Shown here: positions 15,017-19,983 of the stretch, piece by piece
Layout: each line of letters begins with the position of its first letter
How positions within the stretch are numbered: the first letter of the stretch is position 1
Program-made: the position numbers and the translations under genes
Assembly: GCA_017989575.1 (NCBI GenBank)
Contig: JAGNPP010000010.1
Span: 1 to 19,983 of the forward strand
Direction: 5' to 3'
Source of the DNA: Chryseobacterium sp.
Lineage (GTDB): Bacteria > Bacteroidota > Bacteroidia > Flavobacteriales > Weeksellaceae
DNA: 19,983 nt
Notes under the pieces: generated by a model
The model's input: only the letters and a program-made list of their open reading frames with translations
Database searches by the model: none
What the model was told of the DNA's origin: nothing

Positions 15017-17638
15017 CTAGAAAGTACTATTCGGCTGTGTAAAACTTCTTTCTTTGTATTTTACGGCATCTTTCAGGATGTTGGCTTTGATTCCGATAAA
15101 GAAGTCATAAACCTTGTATTGTCCAAACGGCACCCAGTTGAAAGTGATGGTAAAACTACGCTGATCTCTTGCAAACCCAAGACGCGTGTAGCCCAAGTCC
15201 TTTCTCTCTATATCATAGTTGGTGCTGGCGTTGATGTTCCAATATGGCGTCAGCTTGATGCTCCCATCCAGCCCCAAACTGGCAACTTTGTTCCCCAATC
15301 GAGTCAAGCCTCTGGTGTAGGAATAGTTGGCATTGATGTTCAAATTCCAGGTTGGCGAGTAGTGGGAATAATTGTCATCATCAAAGAAATAATTTTCGTT
15401 CCGGATCTCGCCTTTCTTCTTATACTTCTTGGAGCCTTCTTCTTTCTTTCCAAAAATAGCCTCGCTCATAGGATATGACAACTGAAGATTGAAACCCTGA
15501 AGACTGAAGTGCCCAAAGTTTTCTGTTCTGATGCCCGCATCGCTTCCCTCTTGGAAAACAATTTCGTAAGGTTCTATAGTAAGGCTGGTATTAACATTCA
15601 GTTTATTATTAAAGAAAGAAGACTGCCCGTTTACAGAGAAGACAGACCATTTGTGTCTTTCTGCTGCGAAGTTGTAGCCTCCAGAGATATTCAGATTTTC
15701 GAAGAATTTTACTTTTTTAACACCCGTAGAATCAGACTTGGAGCGGACTTTCATCTCCAGGTTATTATTAATATTAAATCCTAAACTCTGCGTAAGCCCA
15801 GCCGATGGTGCTCCATAAATCCCACCATCGAAGATAGAATAAGGCGTCATCTCGCCTCGGGAATTGGCATAATTTCTAAAATAACCCCAGCTTTTCTCCC
15901 CAAAATCAGGAGAATAAGTAAAACTGAAACTTGGTGTCACCATATGGCGAATGGCGACAATCGGGGATGTTTTGCTAAAGTTTTTCTGACCGTATAAAAC
16001 AGTCTGCAAACTAGCACTTGTGGAAAAAGTGGTGTAGCCAGCAATTCCCTTGTTGAACTTGTCTTCTACTTGGTTTACAATCGGATTGTAACTTCTTTCC
16101 AGCGTTTTGGTCGTGAGTACATTATCTGCATTGGCTGCTAAACTAAAAGTGAAATATTTTGCTACTGTCGTATTGGTGGACATCGATATATTATTCTTAA
16201 CACCGGTTTTCAGCTCATCCCACATTTCTTTTTTGAAGAGTTTATCTTCTGTGGTGTTTACATAGTTACTTAGGGCTAGACCTGTATTCACGTTGATGTT
16301 TTCCAAAAGTCCGGTTCGTACGCCGGTTCTTGGTTTGAAAAGATAGAACTGATTGATTGCTACCGTCATATCCGGCAAACGAAGATCCGTAATTCCTGTT
16401 GCAAAATTCTGGTTGTAGCCCATACTCGCACTTATCGTCACAGGAAGATTCAGGAAACGCTTGGTAACATTCACTCTAGAAGTCTGCTGCGTGTTCAGGA
16501 CATTCTGGTTGAAGATGTAATTGTTATTAACGGTATTGTTATAAAACTTACTACTCACAATATCTACACTTGCATTGAAGGTGAAGTAAGGATTAGCCTT
16601 GGAATCCTGAGAATGTCGCCACGCAATTCTGAACGTTTTGGTTCTGGAATAGTCATCCAAACCTTTGATCCCACGAACCGTGTAGCCATAGTCTGCTGCG
16701 AAGTTTCCGGAGTATCTGTATTTTTTGAGATAATTAAGTTCCGGCTTCAGGTTCCAGCTTCCTTTGGTATAGAGATCCGATAAAATTTTCAAATCAAAGT
16801 GATCGCCAATCGGTTGGTAATACCCCAAACCATTGAGGAAGAATCCAACATCCTGACGCTCTCCAAAACTTGGAATCAAAATACCGGCAGATCTTTTATC
16901 CGAAAAAGGAAGAATTGCAAATGGCATTATCAGCGGTGTCGGAATTTGCTCGATGTACATCTGGATTGGCCCCGTTACAATCTGAGAATTGTCTTTCCCT
17001 TTTAGTAATTTGATATTAGGCGCAGACATATGATAATCTGGCAGTGAGTCTTTTTTCTTAAGGAAATATTCATCCGTGGTATAGATCGCCTTCCTCATAA
17101 AGAAAACCGAATCATTATATTTCTTCGTTTTCTCTGCGACGATGACACCCTCGCTCTCCTCCGTTCTCGCATTGAAGGCGATGGCTTGTTTTGTCTTGAA
17201 ATTATAAATCACCTCGTTGTATTCAAACTTCTTTCCAGCTTGGGTTGCGATGGCGGGTTTTATAATTCTTCCTTTCTCATCCTGCTCACCTCGGGCGTAG
17301 ATCTTCCCCGTCTCCCACTCTATCCTTATATAGTCTGCATCTATCTGCATATCCTGATAGATGATTTGCGCCTCTTTATTAAGGTAAGTCTGCTTGTTGG
17401 AAATGGAAGAGCTGCTCCTGTTTTGAGCTTTGGTTTTTACGACATCATCCAATTGTTCTTTGGGGATGATGGTATCTTTCTTTATATTTAAAGAATCTTT
17501 GTTGATATTTATAGAATCTCGAACATCATTATTCTTATTAATATTTTGAGGCACAGTTTGTGCTAAAATATTGTTAAAAATTAGGATATTTAAAATTAGT
17601 AATATACTTTTGAAAATACTTCGAGCCAATGCAGTCAT
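15017..17638 (-). CDS. lptD: LPS assembly outer-membrane protein LptD, Bacteroidota type
   Basis: LptD is the outer-membrane beta-barrel that inserts lipopolysaccharide into the outer leaflet. The 873-aa protein begins with a signal peptide (1-27, ending NILAQ). After a low-complexity Asn/Lys/Asp segment, residues about 90-200 form an OstA/LptA-like beta-jellyroll (IYQDMQIDADYIRIEW, then KTKQAIAFNARTEESEGVIV) that receives LPS from the periplasmic bridge. The remaining 650 residues are rich in alternating beta strands, with the KRSAGILIPSFGERQDVGFF segment entering the barrel, and the protein ends in Phe as many barrel proteins do. It is divergent from the amidase gene by 42 bp and lies upstream of ridA. 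The disulfide cysteines of proteobacterial LptD are not apparent, as expected for this lineage. Confidence 0.92.
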   Translation of the reverse strand: MTALARSIFKSILLILNILIFNNILAQTVPQNINKNNDVRDSININKDSLNIKKDTIIPKEQLDDVVKTKAQNRSSSSISNKQTYLNKEAQIIYQDMQIDADYIRIEWETGKIYARGEQDEKGRIIKPAIATQAGKKFEYNEVIYNFKTKQAIAFNARTEESEGVIVAEKTKKYNDSVFFMRKAIYTTDEYFLKKKDSLPDYHMSAPNIKLLKGKDNSQIVTGPIQMYIEQIPTPLIMPFAILPFSDKRSAGILIPSFGERQDVGFFLNGLGYYQPIGDHFDLKILSDLYTKGSWNLKPELNYLKKYRYSGNFAADYGYTVRGIKGLDDYSRTKTFRIAWRHSQDSKANPYFTFNASVDIVSSKFYNNTVNNNYIFNQNVLNTQQTSRVNVTKRFLNLPVTISASMGYNQNFATGITDLRLPDMTVAINQFYLFKPRTGVRTGLLENINVNTGLALSNYVNTTEDKLFKKEMWDELKTGVKNNISMSTNTTVAKYFTFSLAANADNVLTTKTLERSYNPIVNQVEDKFNKGIAGYTTFSTSASLQTVLYGQKNFSKTSPIVAIRHMVTPSFSFTYSPDFGEKSWGYFRNYANSRGEMTPYSIFDGGIYGAPSAGLTQSLGFNINNNLEMKVRSKSDSTGVKKVKFFENLNISGGYNFAAERHKWSVFSVNGQSSFFNNKLNVNTSLTIEPYEIVFQEGSDAGIRTENFGHFSLQGFNLQLSYPMSEAIFGKKEEGSKKYKKKGEIRNENYFFDDDNYSHYSPTWNLNINANYSYTRGLTRLGNKVASLGLDGSIKLTPYWNINASTNYDIERKDLGYTRLGFARDQRSFTITFNWVPFGQYKVYDFFIGIKANILKDAVKYKERSFTQPNSTF
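17605..17612 (+). promoter_or_regulatory. Possible -7 element for the amidase gene, inside lptD
   Basis: TACTTTTG fits TAnnTTTG and lies 68 nt upstream of the amidase ATG, within the signal-peptide codons of lptD on the other strand. No TTTG is found at the -33 spacing. Confidence 0.3.
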
Positions 17639-17652
17639 TCTGAAATTGGGTT

Positions 17653-17660
17653 CAAAATTA
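17653..17660 (-). promoter_or_regulatory. Possible -7 element of the lptD promoter
   Basis: On the minus strand TAATTTTG (17660-17653) fits TAnnTTTG, 14 nt before the lptD ATG at 17638, so the leader would be very short. No -33 TTTG is visible. Confidence 0.35.
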
Positions 17661-17680
17661 ATTAAATTTTAAAGATTAAA

Positions 17681-18964
17681 ATGGTTAGGCTAACACTTTA
17701 TAATAAATTTTTTTTTCTGTTAATTTTTTTAATTGGTTTTAGCAGCTTTTATTCGCAAAAAAAATTCACTGTAGTTTTGGATGCAGGACACGGTGGAAGC
17801 GATGTTGGAGCCAATAGAAATTACAGTGACATCGGAACCGTACAGGAAAAAGTGGTAACACTATCTGTAGTTTTGAAACTTGGGCGAATGTTGGAAAAAA
17901 ACAAAGACTACAAAGTCATCTACACCAGAAAAATAGATGAATATCCATCATTAACCTACAGAACAGATCTTGCCAACCGCAGCAAAGCAGATCTTTTCAT
18001 CTCCGTCCATGTAAACTCCTCTCCCAGCAGAAGTGCTACAGCACAAGGAACAGAAACCTTCGTACAAGGCCCAAATCAAAACAAAGCCAACCTGGATGTA
18101 GCCAAAGCAGAAAACGACGTAATCTTTCTGGATGAAAAGGATAAAGAAAATTTTGCATCCTACAATCCCAGCTCACCAGAATCTCTCATCGCCCTCAAAA
18201 TACAACAAAGTAAATATCTTGAAGCCAGTTTAACCATTGGAGGAATGATTGAGGATAACTTTGTAAAAAAAGACAAACGCCTTTCCAGAGGCGTGAAGCA
18301 AGCCAACCTGCACGTGTTGAGAATGAACGCGATGCCATCTATTCTTATAGAAACTGGTTTCGTTAATAATTATGACGACGCAAAATACATCTCCACCGAA
18401 GAAGGACAGCAGGCAATTGCAGAAAGTATCTTCAATGCGATAGTCAATTATAAAAAATTGGTCGACAGAAACGTAAGAGAACCTGAGCCCGAAAAGCCTG
18501 TTGAGAAACCTCTAAAAAATGATTTCAGAATCTTGCTGATGAGTACGCCAAGTAAATATACGGAAGACGACCCAGCGCTGAAAGGTTTGAAATATATCTT
18601 GCCAATCAAGGAAAACGGAACGTATAAATATTATTACGGAACTACAAATTACGCTTCTATTAGAGATAATAATTTAAAAACCGCCAAAGATTCTGGATTC
18701 CGAAATGCGATGGCTATTAGCTTTGTTCCAAATCAGAAATTAGGCATTGGGTATTATACTTTGGAAGTTTATGCCGGAAAAGACAAACTGGACTCTAAGT
18801 CTGTGATTATGAAAACGCTTCCAGACATTGTAAGAAATAAAGAAAATGGTGTTTTCTACTATACGTACGGAAAATTCAAATCGATGGAGGAAGTTATCAA
18901 CCTGCAAAAAGAGCTGGAAGGAAAGGGCATCATCAATACTGTGATCGAGAAAAAACTGAAATAG
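17681..18964 (+). CDS. Secreted N-acetylmuramoyl-L-alanine amidase (Amidase_3)
   Basis: This enzyme cuts the bond between MurNAc and the peptide stem of peptidoglycan in the periplasm, typically for daughter-cell separation and wall turnover. The 427-aa protein starts with a signal peptide (about 1-26). The Amidase_3 catalytic domain (about 30-255) carries LDAGHGGSDVGA with zinc ligand His37, Glu56 in TVQEKVV, His110 in FISVHVN, and the catalytic Glu224 in ILIETGF. An insertion of about 40 residues (130-170) before the last catalytic segment may act as a regulatory helix as in AmiB/AmiC-type enzymes (inference). A Pro/Glu linker (about 262-273) leads to a C-terminal region of about 150 residues that is SPOR-like at the end. 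No activator gene is visible nearby. Confidence 0.92.
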   Translation: MVRLTLYNKFFFLLIFLIGFSSFYSQKKFTVVLDAGHGGSDVGANRNYSDIGTVQEKVVTLSVVLKLGRMLEKNKDYKVIYTRKIDEYPSLTYRTDLANRSKADLFISVHVNSSPSRSATAQGTETFVQGPNQNKANLDVAKAENDVIFLDEKDKENFASYNPSSPESLIALKIQQSKYLEASLTIGGMIEDNFVKKDKRLSRGVKQANLHVLRMNAMPSILIETGFVNNYDDAKYISTEEGQQAIAESIFNAIVNYKKLVDRNVREPEPEKPVEKPLKNDFRILLMSTPSKYTEDDPALKGLKYILPIKENGTYKYYYGTTNYASIRDNNLKTAKDSGFRNAMAISFVPNQKLGIGYYTLEVYAGKDKLDSKSVIMKTLPDIVRNKENGVFYYTYGKFKSMEEVINLQKELEGKGIINTVIEKKLK

Positions 18965-18973
18965 ACAAAAACA

Positions 18974-19005
18974 TTTGCAAAGCGACGATAAAGTCTTTAA
19001 TTTTG
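18974..19005 (+). promoter_or_regulatory. Promoter of the first tRNA-Glu gene
   Basis: TTTG (18974-18977) and TAATTTTG (18998-19005) fit the -33 and -7 elements with a 20-nt spacer. The tRNA starts 17 nt further on, so the transcript has only a short 5' extension. Confidence 0.7.
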
Positions 19006-19021
19006 CAGACCTTAAACGGAT

Positions 19022-19093
19022 GGCCTATTCGTCTAGTGGTTAGGACTCAAGATTTTCTTTCTTGCAACAGCGGTTCGATTCCCCTATAGGCTA
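19022..19093 (+). tRNA. tRNA-Glu(UUC), diverged copy
   Basis: A 72-nt cloverleaf without encoded CCA. Acceptor GGCCTAT/ATAGGCT has a G-U first pair and discriminator A. D stem GTCT/GGAC, anticodon stem CAAGA/TCTTG with loop TTTTCTT give anticodon TTC. The T arm is AGCGG-TTCGATT-CCCCT and contains a C-C mismatch at the third pair. Position 37 is T rather than the A of the second tRNA-Glu at 19644. It has its own promoter and terminator. Confidence 0.87.
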
Positions 19094-19103
19094 CTAAATG
19101 GAT

Positions 19104-19146
19104 CAAAAAAATGAAAGCTAAAAAAACGGCTTTCATTTTTTTTATT
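19104..19146 (+). terminator. Terminator of the first tRNA-Glu gene
   Basis: AAAAAATGAAAGC (19106-19118) pairs with GCTTTCATTTTTT (19129-19141), followed by more T. The loop is 10 nt. It begins about 12 nt after the tRNA. Confidence 0.88.
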
Positions 19147-19184
19147 TGAAAATCAAAGCGTTAAAAATAATTTTGAAAAATAAT

Positions 19185-19214
19185 TTTGAATATTAAAAAA
19201 TAATGCTACTTTTG
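19185..19214 (+). promoter_or_regulatory. Upstream promoter of the rpsT region
   Basis: TTTG (19185-19188) and TACTTTTG (19207-19214) are separated by 18 nt and match the Bacteroidota consensus. The start point would be near 19220, giving a non-coding leader of about 155 nt before rpsT, or a separate small RNA. The hairpin GAATAC-AGAA-GTATTC (19235-19250) lies in this leader. Confidence 0.65.
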
Positions 19215-19326
19215 CACCGCCTTAAAGGAGAAACGAATACAGAAGTATTCAGAATTAAAAGATAAGTCGATCATAGTTTTACTTCAAAAAGGCAACAAAT
19301 AAATTTTTAAAAAATTTAAAAAAAAG

Positions 19327-19357
19327 TTTGCAAATTAAAAATTAGTTTTTATCTTTG
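19327..19357 (+). promoter_or_regulatory. Proximal promoter of rpsT
   Basis: TTTG (19327-19330) and TATCTTTG (19350-19357) with a 19-nt spacer match the consensus exactly. The start point would be near 19363, leaving a leader of only about 12 nt. Confidence 0.75.
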
Positions 19358-19375
19358 CACCCACATTTGAACGAT

Positions 19376-19630
19376 ATGGCAAATCATAAATCAGCACTTA
19401 AGAGAATTAGACAAAACGAAGTTAGAAGACTTCGTAACAAATACAACCACAAGACTGCTAGAACAGCTTTGAAGACACTTAGAACAGAAGAAAACAAAGC
19501 AGTAGCAATTGAGCAATTACCAAGAGTAATCTCTCGACTTGATAAATTAGCTAAGAGAAACATTATTCACAAGAATAAGGCAGCTAACTTAAAAAGCAAA
19601 TTAACTAAGAGAGTAAACAGCTTAGTTTAA
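19376..19630 (+). CDS. rpsT: 30S ribosomal protein S20
   Basis: S20 binds 16S rRNA early in assembly of the small ribosomal subunit and stabilises the body of the 30S particle. The ATG at 19376 gives 84 residues starting MANHKSALKRIRQNEVRR, the conserved S20 start; an earlier ATG at 19355 overlaps the -7 element and is rejected. The protein is Lys/Arg-rich and helical throughout, with NIIHKNKAANLKSKL near the end as in other S20 proteins (usual length 83-90). Two promoters in series lie upstream. The second tRNA-Glu begins 13 nt after the stop with no terminator between, so both are probably on one transcript. Confidence 0.97.
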   Translation: MANHKSALKRIRQNEVRRLRNKYNHKTARTALKTLRTEENKAVAIEQLPRVISRLDKLAKRNIIHKNKAANLKSKLTKRVNSLV

Positions 19631-19643
19631 TATAAAAGTCCTT

Positions 19644-19715
19644 GGCCCGTTCGTCTATCGGTTAGGACCTCAGGTTTTCATCCTGGTAAGAGGGGTTCGA
19701 CTCCCCTACGGGCTA
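19644..19715 (+). tRNA. tRNA-Glu(UUC)
   Basis: A 72-nt cloverleaf without encoded CCA. Acceptor GGCCCGT/ACGGGCT with discriminator A, D stem GTCT/GGAC, anticodon stem TCAGG/CCTGG with loop TTTTCAT (anticodon TTC, A37), and a perfect T stem AGGGG/CCCCT. It follows rpsT by 13 nt and precedes a terminator. Confidence 0.95.
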
Positions 19716-19721
19716 CACAAG

Positions 19722-19755
19722 ACCGCTGTTAATCATTTGATTTTCAGCGGTTTTT
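19722..19755 (+). terminator. Terminator of the rpsT-tRNA-Glu transcript
   Basis: ACCGCTG (19722-19728) pairs with CAGCGGT (19745-19751). After a symmetric TT/TT internal loop, AATCA (19731-19735) pairs with TGATT (19738-19742). A T run follows. It starts 7 nt after the tRNA. Confidence 0.85.
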
Positions 19756-19771
19756 GTTTGTTTTAGAATTT

Positions 19772-19793
19772 ATTTTGCCGACATTTTGCCGAT
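19772..19793. repeat. Tandem 11-bp direct repeat downstream of tRNA-Glu
   Basis: ATTTTGCCGAC (19772-19782) is followed directly by ATTTTGCCGAT (19783-19793), two copies differing only in the last base. Such short direct repeats next to a tRNA 3' end can be recombinase arm sites, but no integrase is in the window. Confidence 0.5.
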
Positions 19794-19807
19794 AACTGAC
19801 TGAAAAA

Positions 19808-19845
19808 AAATAAAAAACCGCCCTTTTTATTAAAAAAAGGACGGT
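19808..19845 (-). terminator. Minus-strand terminator near the window edge
   Basis: ACCGCCCTTTTT (19817-19828) pairs with AAAAAGGACGGT (19834-19845) with one C-A mismatch. The A run to the left (19803-19817) gives a U tract only on the minus strand, so this should end a gene that lies to the right of the window. Confidence 0.65.
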
Positions 19846-19983
19846 CAAAAAAATAACCTTTGCAATGGTTGTAAATTTATTTTGGTATCGAATTACATCG
19901 GATCAATTCCAAAGCTTGGGGGCTATGCAAAAAGCTTAGACAACCTAAACAAGAAAAATGCTTTATCCCGCACACCTCTTAGT
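19846..19983. other. Right-edge sequence without a recognisable gene
   Basis: About 138 bp with no convincing gene. Minus-strand frames are open for at most about 33 codons (stops at 19877 and 19923) and match nothing I recognise. The short palindromes AAGCTT occur at 19912 and 19932. Confidence 0.5.

Noticed and set aside
14942..15478. A 178-codon + strand frame across the ridA-lptD gap and the 3' end of lptD
   Set aside because: It begins inside the low-complexity repeat and then runs antisense to conserved lptD codons. Its translation has no recognisable domain, so it is a shadow frame.
19877..19978. A 33-codon minus-strand frame at the window edge
   Set aside because: It is preceded by an in-frame stop, has only a GTG as possible start and matches nothing I know. 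Sequence beyond the window is needed.

Overview
The window is about 20 kb of AT-rich chromosome from a member of the Bacteroidota, most likely the Flavobacteriales (Chryseobacterium/Weeksellaceae-like). The reasons are a secreted protease with a C-terminal type IX secretion (T9SS) sorting domain, a Bacteroidota-type LptD, promoters that match the Bacteroidota pattern (TTTG, about 19 nt, then TAnnTTTG) and an absence of strong Shine-Dalgarno sites. The genus is inferred from general resemblance of the proteins, not from a search.

Layout. 1-4000 (+): the 3' part of ftsY, a small GlsB/YeaQ-type membrane protein, and a 968-aa secreted metzincin protease bounded by strong hairpin terminators. 4016-5509 (-): a metallo-beta-lactamase-fold hydrolase followed 3 nt later by coaE. 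5510-6036 has no confident gene. It does hold nested inverted repeats that look like a structured RNA leader ahead of a 35-aa very basic protein gene (6037-6144, +). 6185-8134 (-): ruvB, a small zinc-ribbon-like protein and a PaiB-like FMN-binding protein, closely packed. 8222-10446 (-): a polytopic membrane protein and a glycine-zipper lipoprotein, separated by a terminator. 10591-11877 (-): purA with a textbook promoter. 11878-12356: a divergent intergenic region with an orphan minus-strand terminator upstream of the purA promoter, which suggests an unannotated small RNA. 12357-14018 (+): asnB. 14056-17638 (-): lptD, ridA and a small membrane protein, with a purine/pyrimidine-biased imperfect inverted repeat between lptD and ridA. 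17681-18964 (+): a secreted N-acetylmuramoyl-L-alanine amidase divergent from lptD. 19022-19715 (+): tRNA-Glu(UUC), rpsT and a second tRNA-Glu(UUC). The end of the window holds tandem 11-bp repeats and a minus-strand terminator that could mark the edge of an integrated element.

Most genes are housekeeping: protein targeting (FtsY), CoA and AMP synthesis (CoaE, PurA), asparagine synthesis (AsnB), Holliday-junction migration (RuvB), and envelope building (LptD, amidase, lipoprotein). I see no phage genes, transposase, CRISPR array or obvious defence system. The points most worth a second look are non-coding: the structured region at 5887-5997, the orphan terminator at 11945-11975, a diverged tRNA-Glu with its own promoter and terminator, a promoter-driven leader upstream of rpsT, and the possible island edge after the second tRNA-Glu.
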